A stretch of 64,000 nucleotides of DNA from HR10 sp964615335 (GTDB lineage Bacteria; Acidobacteriota; Blastocatellia; HR10): positions 59,989 to 123,988 of the forward strand of contig CAZTMT010000011.1 of NCBI GenBank assembly GCA_964615335.1, given 5' to 3'. This document shows, piece by piece, positions 1 through 8,784 of this stretch (its first letter is position 1; each line of letters begins with the position of its first letter). The notes below the pieces were generated by a model that was not told the origin of the DNA, searched no databases, and worked only from the letters and a program-made list of their open reading frames with translations. The position numbers and the translations under genes were made by a program.

Positions 1-669
1 ACTCCGCATACTCGAGGGTTGATCGGAATTCGACTCTCACTGCGACCGACTCGCTCCGTATGCGGATGAAGCCGACTTCTTCCAGCGCCAGTGTTAACGC
101 ATGGAGGCTGAGGCTGAATGGTCCGAGCGTTTCCAGAGCCGGTGGTGGCTTTTGCAACGCTTCCTGAACAACTCGAACGGGCAAGGCAATGAGGGGAACC
201 TCCGAAGGCTCGGCCCATATAGCGGCAGCGAACCGTCCACTCGGAACCACCACGCGATAGATCTCCCGGAGTGCAGACTGGAGATTGCGAAAGAACATGA
301 GCCCGACCGGCAGAGTACTGCCTGGAACGATCGTGCGGGAAAACAGAGCTGTTCGGCATCCGCCTGGAGAAACTCGATGTTGTTCAGTCCCCCAGACACA
401 GCGCGCCGGCAGGCCACAGCCAGCATCTCTGGGGATCGGTCAATGGCCACAACCCGACCGGCGGGGCCGATATAACGCGCCACTGTGACTGCCGGCTCGC
501 CGAGACCCGTGGCCACATCCAAGACACGGACTCCAAGGTGAAGCTCAGCCAACTGAACGAGGCGATCGCTGACCACTTGGGTGCCTCGCTCAATCACCGA
601 CCACCAGCGAGTCCACCCGTCAGCCGTTTGACTCCAACTCCGATCACCAGCTGGGGAATGACTCGTCAT
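1..669 (-). pseudogene. SAM-dependent methyltransferase, frameshifted and cut by the left edge
   Basis: The N-terminal part (669 down to about 305) encodes a class I methyltransferase. A glycine-rich SAM motif (DVATGLGEPA) sits near residues 51-60, followed by an acidic loop (VAIDRS) and the usual IEFLQADAE stretch. After the residues VLCRSG the frame is lost. Reading one frame over gives LMFFRNLQSALREIYRVV and a normal methyltransferase C-terminal half, open to base 1. The break falls at a run of C on the + strand near 301-304 (GGG in the gene), as a one-base loss would produce. It is either a real pseudogene or a homopolymer sequencing error. The substrate cannot be told. No neighbour depends on it. 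Confidence 0.75.
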
Positions 670-789
670 CAGCGTCCTGGGGAATCATCGGCGATCAGCA
701 AGAGACGCCCCACTTTCCTCAACCCTGATGGCTCCCGGGGCAGAGAAAGGTCAGCCCCGGCGAGGCCTCGCTCCGTGAGCATCCACATT

Positions 790-3780
790 TTACCACTTCA
801 ATTTCAACGCAAACTGGATTTGACGAGAAGGAGCCACATCTACCGGATTCCCGAAATTCGGATTCGGCGCTTTCACGCCGTCCCCAAAACGTCTGGGTAC
901 AGGACCAACAAAATCTGGCGCGAGATAGACCGTATCGGCCGCTGTCACATTAACCGTATTGAACAAGTTGAACGCTTCCGCAATCACCTCCAAGCGGGCT
1001 CGTTCCGAAAGGAAGATCTCACGCGACAGGCGCAGATCCACGCTCTTGAAACTGTCCCCCTTGTAGGTGTTCCGCCCGAGCGTGCCCACACGGTCAGGTC
1101 CGGTTTGGAGATCGCCGTTGGCATCGAATCCGACGAACACCGTTCGATAGCGCGGACTCTCAAGAGTTGTCAGGAGCCCCAGCTTAAAGCGACGGAGCAG
1201 GCTTCGATCGGGAGCTTGAGCCAACAAGCTCAGGACAAACCGATGGCCTACGTGTTGATTGGAGAGCGCACGCTCCAGCCGCAGGTTCAGGGGATCTTCA
1301 GGCGAATCGAGAAAACTGAGAGATGATAAAAGGTCAATGGTTTTCGACCAGGTGTAATGGGCATCAAAACCGAAGCCGCGGCTGAATCGCTTCGACAGTG
1401 TGACTGTGCCGCCGTGGTAGACAGACGTGCTTCCTGGGAAGCGCACAAAATAAATTCCGAACCGTTGATCCCGGGGCGCATATTGGGGTTTCCCGGATAG
1501 CAGCGTGCCAACGCGAACCGCGTTGAGCTGGTTCAGCATGGTCAGCTTCAATCCATGCACCCACAGCCAGCCAAGCGAAACGCGCATCTGCCCGGGCAGT
1601 TCATGTTCCAGTTGTAAGTTCGCTTGTTCCGCATACGGGTTGGGGGTGTCTTTGATCTGTTGAGCGGTGAGGAACTGAACAAGCTGACCCGTTGGGTACT
1701 GGCCTCGGGTCACGAAGTTGAAGAAGGCGGGACCGGTGACCGGTGGGATAGGAATAGGTGCCAGAGAGACGCCTCGGGAGCCCGCCGTGCCAAATGCAGT
1801 GGCCAGGGTTGGATCGAATCGGCGGATGTCATCGCCGTTGCCTCCAAAATAGGTGAAATCACCAAGTAGATTTCCCCATTCCCAGATGCCATGAAAGAGG
1901 CCGAATCCACCCCGCAGAACGCCACGAGTTCGATTGAAGGCAAGGGCGAATCCGAACCGGGGCTGGAAGTTGTTATGATCGCCCTCGATCCAGTTATTAA
2001 AGGGTACAGTTTCGACGAAATACCGCATCCCATAGGTGAGGGTGAGATTTGGCGTGGCTCGCCATTGATCCTGTGCAAACACTTCGTAGGTTTCATGGGT
2101 ATAGATGATACGAGCAGCATCTTCAAACTCAGGACCGGGAAACAGCGTCCGCTTGAAATCGGTCGAGCGAGGAGGAATCAGCTCACCCAGCAGGGAGCGC
2201 GGAACGCCGACAGCCATAAACACAGGAGTCGGACGATCAAACGGCGGTGCGCCGAAGAACGAATCAGGAGTGAATACAGCAAAGCCATTCACAGTCACCG
2301 GCCACAGGAGTCGATCTCGGATATGATTGATATTGAAACCCGCTTTGATCGTGTGCGACCCACGCGCCAAAGTGAGGTTATCCGCGATCTGTACGCGCGT
2401 TTCCCGATAGTGATCAACCGGGCCGAGATTCCGCCCGAGCTCCAGCAGATTGGCTATCGTCAGATTCGGCTCATTGGAGACGGACGTGAATTCAAAGCTC
2501 CGTCGGGAGTATTGAAAAAGCACCTCGTTCACAAACGCGGGTGAGAGAATCGCCGTGTGGGTGTAGAGCAGTGATTGATCCCGAATGGGGTTGGTTCGGA
2601 AGCTAGAAGGTCCGCCGGCATTGCCGGGCGCACCGGGCACGTTCTCATTGCGTTGATCAACGAGGTGGTAGCGCACCGATTGCTGTTGTCTGGGAGTGAC
2701 GTGATGATCCAACCGAGCGAGGAGCTGGTCGCTGTCATTGATCTTGAGGACATTGAGAATCTCTGGAGAAAGCCCATAAAACCTCTTGACCTGATTGATG
2801 GCTTCAATGTTGTGGAGCAGAAAGGAGGAGTAGATGGGAGATTCGGCCCGCCGTTGCCCCTCATAATTGCCGAAGAAGAAGGCTCGCTCTCTGCGAATGG
2901 GCCCTCCGGCAGAAGCGCCAAATTGATTTTGGCGCAGGACATTGAACCCTGGAGCCGACAGGATACTGTTGGCATCCAGCTTGTCATTGCGGAAGAAATT
3001 ATAGAGGGTACCGTGGAGTTGGTTACCCCCCGATTTGGTGATAATGTTGACCACAGCTCCACGAGCCGGACCAAATTCTGCCGCATAATTGCTGGTCAGG
3101 ACACGGAATTCCCGCGTGGCTTCCTGGGAGGGGGTCAGATGCTGCAATCCGGAGACATTGATGGTGTGATCGGCACCATCCAGCAGGTACAGATTGGCCT
3201 GGTTTTCTCGCAAGCCGCCGAAAGAGAGTTTGGTGGTGAATTCTTGGAGGGGTCCAGTAGCACCGAAGGTGATGCTTTTGCCCACAACAGCATTGGGTGT
3301 CAGAAGCGCAAAATCAATGAATTGGCGGCCACTGATCGGGAGATCCTCAATTTTTCGCTCACTAATGACCTCACTCCGTTCGGTTTTACTGGGATCGACC
3401 ACGGGTTCCGCCGTGACGACCACCTGTTCGGTGATCGTTCCCACCGTCAACCGGATTTCCAGGGTTTCTCTGGCCCCCACCGTCAGCTCCACGATTTTCT
3501 TCCAGAGGTTAAATCCCTCCCGCTCCACGTGGACCTCATAACTCGAAGGGGGTAATGCGACCACCTGGAAGTAGCCGCTTTCATCCGTAGTGACCGACCG
3601 TGTCACATTCGTTCTCACATCGCGCACTGTCACGCGAGCTGACGGGATGACTGCTCCCTGTTCATCAGTGACCCGCCCAATGATGACAGCATTGGCGCTA
3701 ACTTGTGCAAAGACGGTCAGGGGTAGAAACGCTACAAGGAACCCCCTGGTCAACCATAAAGCAACCGATTTCGTCCTCAT
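790..3780 (-). CDS. TonB-dependent receptor 1 (Oar-like, carboxypeptidase-regulatory N-domain)
   Basis: This is an outer-membrane receptor of about 996 residues. I chose the ATG at 3780 (MRTKSVALW) because GGAGG lies just upstream and a signal peptide follows directly. The longer upstream reading adds a charged leader with no signal character. After the signal comes a CarboxypepD_reg/Oar-type beta-sandwich (GRVTDEQGAVIPSARV), then a plug domain (EDLPISGRQFIDFALLTPN), and then a long beta-barrel ending in an aromatic residue (LKLKW). Families of this type are abundant in Acidobacteriota. The ligand is unknown; the surrounding catabolic genes suggest a hydrophobic or aromatic substrate, which is inference. 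It is a diverged paralogue of the receptors at 13.7 and 24.1 kb and lacks their shared identical block. Confidence 0.9.
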   Translation of the reverse strand: MRTKSVALWLTRGFLVAFLPLTVFAQVSANAVIIGRVTDEQGAVIPSARVTVRDVRTNVTRSVTTDESGYFQVVALPPSSYEVHVEREGFNLWKKIVELTVGARETLEIRLTVGTITEQVVVTAEPVVDPSKTERSEVISERKIEDLPISGRQFIDFALLTPNAVVGKSITFGATGPLQEFTTKLSFGGLRENQANLYLLDGADHTINVSGLQHLTPSQEATREFRVLTSNYAAEFGPARGAVVNIITKSGGNQLHGTLYNFFRNDKLDANSILSAPGFNVLRQNQFGASAGGPIRRERAFFFGNYEGQRRAESPIYSSFLLHNIEAINQVKRFYGLSPEILNVLKINDSDQLLARLDHHVTPRQQQSVRYHLVDQRNENVPGAPGNAGGPSSFRTNPIRDQSLLYTHTAILSPAFVNEVLFQYSRRSFEFTSVSNEPNLTIANLLELGRNLGPVDHYRETRVQIADNLTLARGSHTIKAGFNINHIRDRLLWPVTVNGFAVFTPDSFFGAPPFDRPTPVFMAVGVPRSLLGELIPPRSTDFKRTLFPGPEFEDAARIIYTHETYEVFAQDQWRATPNLTLTYGMRYFVETVPFNNWIEGDHNNFQPRFGFALAFNRTRGVLRGGFGLFHGIWEWGNLLGDFTYFGGNGDDIRRFDPTLATAFGTAGSRGVSLAPIPIPPVTGPAFFNFVTRGQYPTGQLVQFLTAQQIKDTPNPYAEQANLQLEHELPGQMRVSLGWLWVHGLKLTMLNQLNAVRVGTLLSGKPQYAPRDQRFGIYFVRFPGSTSVYHGGTVTLSKRFSRGFGFDAHYTWSKTIDLLSSLSFLDSPEDPLNLRLERALSNQHVGHRFVLSLLAQAPDRSLLRRFKLGLLTTLESPRYRTVFVGFDANGDLQTGPDRVGTLGRNTYKGDSFKSVDLRLSREIFLSERARLEVIAEAFNLFNTVNVTAADTVYLAPDFVGPVPRRFGDGVKAPNPNFGNPVDVAPSRQIQFALKLKW

Positions 3781-3875
3781 TTTCTCCTCTTTCCTTCTCT
3801 TCAGAAAGTAGCCTCTAGCATGAGAGCGATACTCTGTCGGCAAATCTGGCCCAAGCGGCTTCTATACCGGGGCAC

Positions 3876-3902
3876 CTCACGCGATCTTCGAGATCGCGTG
3901 AG
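3876..3902. terminator. Perfect 12-bp hairpin between an SDR gene and receptor 1
   Basis: A perfect inverted repeat with 12-base arms (CTCACGCGATCT and its complement) and a 3-base loop lies 16 bases past the stop of the SDR gene at 3919. There is no T-run after it on the minus strand, so it is not a canonical intrinsic terminator. It could stabilise the 3' end of the mRNA or be an intergenic palindromic repeat. Confidence 0.45.
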
Positions 3903-3918
3903 GACTCCGAGAGTCCGT

Positions 3919-4665
3919 TCAATGCATCATCCATCCGCCATCGACGCAAATCGTCTGACCGGTGATAAAGTCTGAATCGTCGGAGGCGAGAAAAACGATC
4001 GTCCCAACTAGATCTTCGGGTTGCTCTGGCCGTTTAAGGCACTGAAAGGGCACAAGGAAGTCCGCTCCTTCTGGGAACAACTCGCGAATGCGCTCGGTCT
4101 GAGTCAAGCCAGGGGCGACGGCATTGACCGTAATGTTATACTCGCCCAATTCCCGAGCCAGACTTCGTGTCAGGCCGATGACGGCTGCTTTTGAAACGGC
4201 GTACGGCAAGCACATCGGCTGGCCGTGAAAGAAGACAGCCGACGCTATATTGATGATCTTGCCTTTCCCTTGCTGCTTCATGTAGGGGACCACAGCCCGA
4301 ATGCACCAATAGAGGCCTTTGACGTTCACCGCGAGGATCTCGTCCCATTCTTCCTGAGTCCACTGATCCCACGGTTTGACGGCTTGAATAGCCGCATTGT
4401 TGATCAGGATATCGATACGTCCGAACCGTTCAACTGTCTTCGCCGCCATGTGATGAGCACTCTCACTATCAGCCACGTCGGTATGCAGAGCCATTCCCTC
4501 AGCTCCGTTAGCGGTGATCTCTTCAACCACGCGCTGCGCATTCTGAAGATGGATATCGGCGATGACGACGCGTGCTCCTTCGGCAGCCAGGCGATGAGCA
4601 TAGGCCCGCCCAATACCCCGACCGCCCCCGGTGACGATAGCGACTCGACCATCTAGTCTCTTCAT
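3919..4665 (-). CDS. SDR-family NAD(P)-dependent oxidoreductase
   Basis: This 248-residue classical short-chain dehydrogenase has the cofactor motif TGGGRGIG at 12-19, the NNAA motif at 89-92, and a catalytic set of Ser142, Tyr155 and Lys159. The C-terminal TGQTICVDGGW motif is typical of the FabG/glucose dehydrogenase-like branch. It would oxidise a secondary alcohol or reduce a ketone; the substrate is not determined by sequence. It lies 26 bases downstream of another SDR and is probably co-transcribed with it. The context (hydratase-aldolase, Rieske dioxygenase) suggests a step on a ring-derived alcohol or dihydrodiol, but that is inference. Confidence 0.88.
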   Translation of the reverse strand: MKRLDGRVAIVTGGGRGIGRAYAHRLAAEGARVVIADIHLQNAQRVVEEITANGAEGMALHTDVADSESAHHMAAKTVERFGRIDILINNAAIQAVKPWDQWTQEEWDEILAVNVKGLYWCIRAVVPYMKQQGKGKIINIASAVFFHGQPMCLPYAVSKAAVIGLTRSLARELGEYNITVNAVAPGLTQTERIRELFPEGADFLVPFQCLKRPEQPEDLVGTIVFLASDDSDFITGQTICVDGGWMMH

Positions 4666-4691
4666 CCTCCCCTCCTCGCCTCAGAAGTTCA

Positions 4692-5453
4692 CTACAGTCG
4701 TAAGTAGGCCAGGGCCCCCCCGTTGATGGGCAAGACCTGACCCGTGATATTTCGCGCTCGCTCCGACGCGAAGAAGACAACGGCTTCCGCCACATCCTCA
4801 GGTTCGGCAAATCGGCGCAAGGGAATCTGCTTGCTGAAGCGCTCGTTGCTGAGGAGTTGATCCATGAACTCTTTCAGCTCCGGCGTCCGCGTCCCTCCTG
4901 GGGCAATAGCATTCACCGTGATATTATAAGGTCCCAGCTCAAAAGCCATCACACGGGTCAAATGAATAAGCGCCGCTTTCGACGCATGATAATGGAGGCC
5001 CTGTCCTTCGGTGTAGGAGAGTCCAGCCTGCGAAGCGATGTGAATGATGCGACCGCTGCCCTGTCGCACCATCGCGCGCGCCGCTTCTTGAGAGAGGAAG
5101 AACGGGCCTTTGAGATTCACGGCCAGTACTTCATCCCAATGCTCCTCGGTCGTCTCCAAAAATCGCTCGTGATACCATATGGCCGCGTTATTGACGAGGA
5201 TATCAACGCGGCCAAATCGCTCGATGGTTTGAGCGACCAAGCGACGGATTGCTACGGTATCGCTCACATCGGTTTGGACGAACCAGGCCTCCGCCCCTGC
5301 CGCCCGCAAAATTTCCTCAGCGTGTCGACCGCTCTCTTCTCTCCGGTCAGCGAGAACAACGCTCGCCCCCTCACGCGCCAGGGCCTTGGCGATGCTGAGT
5401 CCGATACCTCCTGCTCCTCCGGTGAGGAGCGCTACCTTTCCTCGCAGCTCCAT
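4692..5453 (-). CDS. SDR-family NAD(P)-dependent oxidoreductase
   Basis: This 253-residue protein has TGGAGGIG at 11-18, NNAA at 88-91, Ser141, Tyr155 and Lys159, so the classical SDR active site is complete. It ends in TGQVLPINGGALA, the usual C-terminal dinucleotide-fold signature. A ribosome site (TAGGGGGTGA) precedes the ATG. It is similar in architecture to the next SDR downstream, and the two may act on related intermediates. The substrate is unknown. A cis-dihydrodiol role is less likely than for the SDR at 16.8-17.6 kb, which carries BphB-specific motifs that this one lacks. Confidence 0.88.
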   Translation of the reverse strand: MELRGKVALLTGGAGGIGLSIAKALAREGASVVLADRREESGRHAEEILRAAGAEAWFVQTDVSDTVAIRRLVAQTIERFGRVDILVNNAAIWYHERFLETTEEHWDEVLAVNLKGPFFLSQEAARAMVRQGSGRIIHIASQAGLSYTEGQGLHYHASKAALIHLTRVMAFELGPYNITVNAIAPGGTRTPELKEFMDQLLSNERFSKQIPLRRFAEPEDVAEAVVFFASERARNITGQVLPINGGALAYLRL

Positions 5454-5489
5454 AGGTTCACCCCCTACCCTAATTGTTCCGAGGAAGTC

Positions 5490-6242
5490 CTAGGCGGGCA
5501 GAGGCACTCCTTGTCGCGAAGCGGCAATAGCGGCGACGATGCTCTCATTGCGCACCCGATAGGCTTCGATAGCATAACCGGTAACTTCCACTATCTCCGT
5601 GAGCAGATAGGGGTACTGCTCCAGATAGCGGTCAATAAGACGTCCCATGCCTTCACCGGCATGCTCCTCATCCGCCGGTCCATGCACCCAGAAAAACATC
5701 ACATCCTCATGGCTTAAGCCAAAGCGACTTTTCCAAAGCTCGACCGTCTCTTGAACCGAAGCGAGCCGGGTCAGGTGCTCGACGGCCACCAGCGCTTGAA
5801 GTCCGACGAGCCAATGACGGGTACGGGTGATCTGATCGAAAGTGGAAAGGACCAGAAACACCAGAGGCAGCGGGCGCGTAGCCTCTACCTGCTCAGCTGT
5901 CGCTCCCAGGGCTTGGATCAGCCGAGAGAGCAACACATAATGGGGCGTATTCCCCCAGGCATCCCCGATCTCCTCGTCGAACATATCCTTGATGAGTTTT
6001 TGGCGGACTTCCAAATAGGGACACTGCTGCATGACGTTGGCGCACCACCGGGGGAAATTGCGAGCCCAGAGGCTGATTTGACGCAAGGCGAAAATGGCCT
6101 CCTCACGCGTTTGCAGATCGCGAAAGACCTTAGGTGACGCCGGATCCTCCAGATATGCCCGCTGCATCTGGCGAATGACCTGGCGCGCTTGCTCCACACT
6201 GTGGATGCGAAGCGGTAAAGTGTATCCGATGAACTCGTACAT
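5490..6242 (-). CDS. Haem-oxygenase-like diiron (HDO/PqqC-CADD fold) protein
   Basis: This is an all-helical protein of 250 residues. I chose the start at 6242 (MYEFIGYTLP) because GAAAGGAGG lies directly upstream; the longer reading overlaps the preceding gene. The PqqC/TenA/CADD fold is suggested by a helix with EEIGDAWGNTPH (Glu90, Glu91, Asp94, His101), by Glu155 in ALVAVEHLT, and by His187-xxx-Asp191-xx-His194. This is the metal-ligand spacing seen in haem-oxygenase-like diiron oxidases. Such enzymes do N-oxygenation, decarboxylative C-C cleavage or self-sacrificing aminobenzoate synthesis. The function here is unknown. It follows the hydratase-aldolase by about 30 bases and is probably in its operon. 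Confidence 0.75.
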   Translation of the reverse strand: MYEFIGYTLPLRIHSVEQARQVIRQMQRAYLEDPASPKVFRDLQTREEAIFALRQISLWARNFPRWCANVMQQCPYLEVRQKLIKDMFDEEIGDAWGNTPHYVLLSRLIQALGATAEQVEATRPLPLVFLVLSTFDQITRTRHWLVGLQALVAVEHLTRLASVQETVELWKSRFGLSHEDVMFFWVHGPADEEHAGEGMGRLIDRYLEQYPYLLTEIVEVTGYAIEAYRVRNESIVAAIAASRQGVPLPA

Positions 6243-6271
6243 AAGAGCCTCCTTTCTACCGGTCATCGAGC

Positions 6272-7237
6272 TTATCGGGGCCGGTATTTTTCCACCAAGC
6301 TCAGCCAATTCTTGACATATGCCCGGGTCGCTTCATCGATGTGTTTGGGGACATGCACGAACGGGGGCCGAACCGGACCGGCTTTCCCGTATCCGGCCAG
6401 ATCCACCCCCAACTTGAACCAATACGTCTGATATTGCTGAAACTCCTCCATGGTGAGGCCCATACTGGCGAAGCCACGGTGCATGTCGCTGGCAATTTCC
6501 GCGGCTGCTGACCAGTTGCCCCGCTTGCACTCCTCGTAGAGTCGCAGACTCGGCCACGGTCCCATACACACATCCGAAGACCAGCCCCCTTTGGCACCAA
6601 ACAGCATGGCCGGATACATCAGATGATCAAGGACCAGAATACTCACGCGATCTCCAGCCGCGCGGAGAGATGGGATGAGATTGAACAAATCGGTGGAGCC
6701 TTGTTTGGCCGCGACCACGTTGGGAATTTTCACCAATTCGTGCCACAGTTGGGGTGTGATCGTTACTCGAAAAGCGTGAGGATTATGATAGATCATGATC
6801 GCCGCCTGAGGCACGGCCTCGGCCAAATCGCGATAGTATTGGACAACATCAGCCGGGGCCAGCGGCAAGTACATGGGAGTGCCGTTCATGACCCCATCAG
6901 CACCGACATCAATAGCATACCGGGTTTTCCTGATCGTCTCCCGAGTATTCAAGCTCGTTGTTCCTACAAACACGGGCACGCGACGATTGACGACTTCAAC
7001 GGCGGTTTGAATGAGCTTCTGATGTTCCTCCCATAGAAGCGTGTGGGACTCGCCCACGCTCCCGGTCAAGAGAATACCATGAACACCATCCCTGATGAGC
7101 TTGTCAATCAATTGAGCCAATGCCTCTGTATCCACCGTATCGGTGGCCTTCCAGGATGTGGCCTCGGGCGTGGCGCAGGCTGGAACCAACGCATACACGC
7201 CGCGAATATCATCGGCAGTTAATCGTGGTCTGGTCAT
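6272..7237 (-). CDS. Hydratase-aldolase of the DapA/NahE family
   Basis: This 321-residue class I aldolase of the dihydrodipicolinate synthase superfamily has the Schiff-base Lys178 (VVAAK) and the partner Tyr150 (IYHNP). It shares features I recognise from trans-o-hydroxybenzylidenepyruvate hydratase-aldolases of naphthalene and PAH degradation: an ADDIRG start, a CATPEATSWKAT segment, NTRETIRKTR, and a C-terminal KAGPVRPPF. Those enzymes split the ring-cleavage product into an aromatic aldehyde and pyruvate. The aldehyde dehydrogenase at 9.5 kb could take the aldehyde. A strong ribosome site (GAGGAGGG) precedes the ATG. The exact substrate is inference. Confidence 0.8.
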   Translation of the reverse strand: MTRPRLTADDIRGVYALVPACATPEATSWKATDTVDTEALAQLIDKLIRDGVHGILLTGSVGESHTLLWEEHQKLIQTAVEVVNRRVPVFVGTTSLNTRETIRKTRYAIDVGADGVMNGTPMYLPLAPADVVQYYRDLAEAVPQAAIMIYHNPHAFRVTITPQLWHELVKIPNVVAAKQGSTDLFNLIPSLRAAGDRVSILVLDHLMYPAMLFGAKGGWSSDVCMGPWPSLRLYEECKRGNWSAAAEIASDMHRGFASMGLTMEEFQQYQTYWFKLGVDLAGYGKAGPVRPPFVHVPKHIDEATRAYVKNWLSLVEKYRPR

Positions 7238-7330
7238 GGCGATCCCTCCTCAAATACAGTGCGCAACAGGTGACACATGATCCCGCTGATGGAGCGCGAG
7301 AGAATCTGAAGTCAGCTCACGACACATGGC

Positions 7331-8461
7331 TCATTCCAATCGCGACGGAGCGAGATACGCGTCATACTGCGCCAATCCCCGGAAACCATGGCGCAAGATC
7401 AAATAGTGCCCGCCCTTGGAGATGGCCGGAAGCCCTTCGATGATTTGAGTCCAACTCTCGCCCTCGTCCTCCGTACAATAGATCTCCCCACTTGTATTGC
7501 CCAGGTAGAGGGTTGATCCGCCGTCCCATCCTTCCAACGTCATGGCCTCAAAATTAGGTTTCAACACCTCAGGCAGCCCTCGGTTGACCATCTCCCACGT
7601 CTGACCGCCATCGCGACTCCGAGCGATCTTGGGATTGGCCGTGCCCGTTTCAGCCCAGGCGGGCGGGATGGCTTCAGCGCCAGCCACGAACATGAGTCGG
7701 TCATTGTAGGGATGGTAGACGAGCGGGTCGGGATAACCGATCCCGGCGATCTTTTCCGAGATATTCGTCCACGTCATCCCCCCATCTGGACTGAAATAGA
7801 ATCCGAATCCGGTCGGCAGGAACCATTCCTTTGGAGCCGAAGGTCGAATGACCAACCGATGGCAATCGTCATTGAAGCCACGCCCGGTAAGATCTTCCCA
7901 CGAGGCACCGCCATCAGGACTTCTAAGCAGTCCCCCCTGCTCGATACAGACATAAACGATGTCGGGATCTTGAGGATCAAAGGTGATGAACTTGACGTGA
8001 GCAATATTAGGAGGGGCGGGAAATCGCCACTCGGGGGCGCTGGGCGCTGAGCGCAGTGCAGTGCATTCCTGCCAGTGCCGACCCAAGTCGTCGCTCACCA
8101 ACAGGTGCACCGGCTCCGTCCCCACATAGAGCCTGAGGTGACGGCCCGATTGGCTCAGGCCGACCGCATACACGTTTTGAGATGGGAGACCCTCATTCCT
8201 GAAGTCCCAGGTTTTCCCCCCATCTTCGCTCACAGCGACACCGCCATTATGCACTCCGGCAACGAGAATACCCTGTGAAGATTCGAGAGCAAGAGCACTG
8301 ACGTGCTTCCCCTCCAGGACACGCCGCGCCACCCTCCAGGATTTCCCACGAGCCGTTTGGATTAAGAGATAGAGTCCATCGGCTGTCCCCACCCACAGCT
8401 CGTGGGATGGTTCGCTCGATGCGAAAATGCTCTGTCCGCCAGGAGATAAACATATGGTCAT
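7331..8461 (-). CDS. BNR/sialidase-like beta-propeller repeat protein
   Basis: This 376-residue protein carries at least six Asp-box (BNR) repeats of the form S-x-D-x-G-x-x-W, such as SEDGGKTWDF, SDDLGRHWQE, SPDGGASWED, SPDGGMTWTN, SRDGGQTWEM and TEDEGESWTQ. They are spaced as in a beta-propeller. No signal peptide is visible and no sialidase catalytic residues are recognised, so it is probably a binding or structural propeller rather than a glycosidase. It lies between UbiX and the hydratase-aldolase. Similar propellers (VPS10, YCF48-like) are common in Acidobacteriota. AAGGAGG lies about 12 bases before the ATG, a slightly long spacing. The role in catabolism is unknown. Confidence 0.7.
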   Translation of the reverse strand: MTICLSPGGQSIFASSEPSHELWVGTADGLYLLIQTARGKSWRVARRVLEGKHVSALALESSQGILVAGVHNGGVAVSEDGGKTWDFRNEGLPSQNVYAVGLSQSGRHLRLYVGTEPVHLLVSDDLGRHWQECTALRSAPSAPEWRFPAPPNIAHVKFITFDPQDPDIVYVCIEQGGLLRSPDGGASWEDLTGRGFNDDCHRLVIRPSAPKEWFLPTGFGFYFSPDGGMTWTNISEKIAGIGYPDPLVYHPYNDRLMFVAGAEAIPPAWAETGTANPKIARSRDGGQTWEMVNRGLPEVLKPNFEAMTLEGWDGGSTLYLGNTSGEIYCTEDEGESWTQIIEGLPAISKGGHYLILRHGFRGLAQYDAYLAPSRLE

Positions 8462-8784
8462 AACTCACCCCCTCCTTATGTTCAGGTTATGCAACGCACA
8501 TTTGTTCGATCGACCGACTGGCCATAGCCCGCACCATGGAGCCACGAAACCGCAAAAGCCTGATCCTCGGCAACGCTTTATCTGGCCTGAACCCTGTAGA
8601 CTCAGAGCGCACACCGATCTCTACTGGTCTGAATCTGCGGCGAAGATGGCTTCCCCTGACTCACGCACACCGCCTCTGGGCGTGAGCGGAGAAGCGGTTG
8701 GATTGATCACCCGATTGAGGATCAGGCAGCTGTCGGCTCCCTCTGGCCGTAAGAGACGAGAGTTCATAAGCGCTCCTCCAGAAC
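8462..8784. other. 323-base interval between the BNR gene and ubiX
   Basis: The interval holds one short open frame with a good ribosome site (8621-8767, listed separately). The remaining 150 bases or so, 8470-8620, show no gene, clear promoter or hairpin that I could support. Confidence 0.5.
8621..8767 (-). CDS. Possible 48-residue small protein after ubiX
   Basis: An ATG at 8767 is preceded by CTGGAGGAGCGCTT, a ribosome site as strong as those of the large genes here, and begins 17 bases after the ubiX stop. The 48-residue product starts MNSRLLRPEGADSC and ends ADSDQ. It has no signal peptide, membrane segment or family I recognise. The only reasons to list it are the ribosome site and its position in a tight operon. 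It could be a real small protein or a remnant. Confidence 0.3.
   Translation of the reverse strand: MNSRLLRPEGADSCLILNRVINPTASPLTPRGGVRESGEAIFAADSDQ

Noticed and set aside
2575..3555. Long plus-strand open frames such as 2575-3555, 24734-25723 and 26192-26998
   Set aside because: They lie wholly inside the receptor genes on the other strand, have no ribosome sites or recognisable domains, and follow the codon structure of the receptors.
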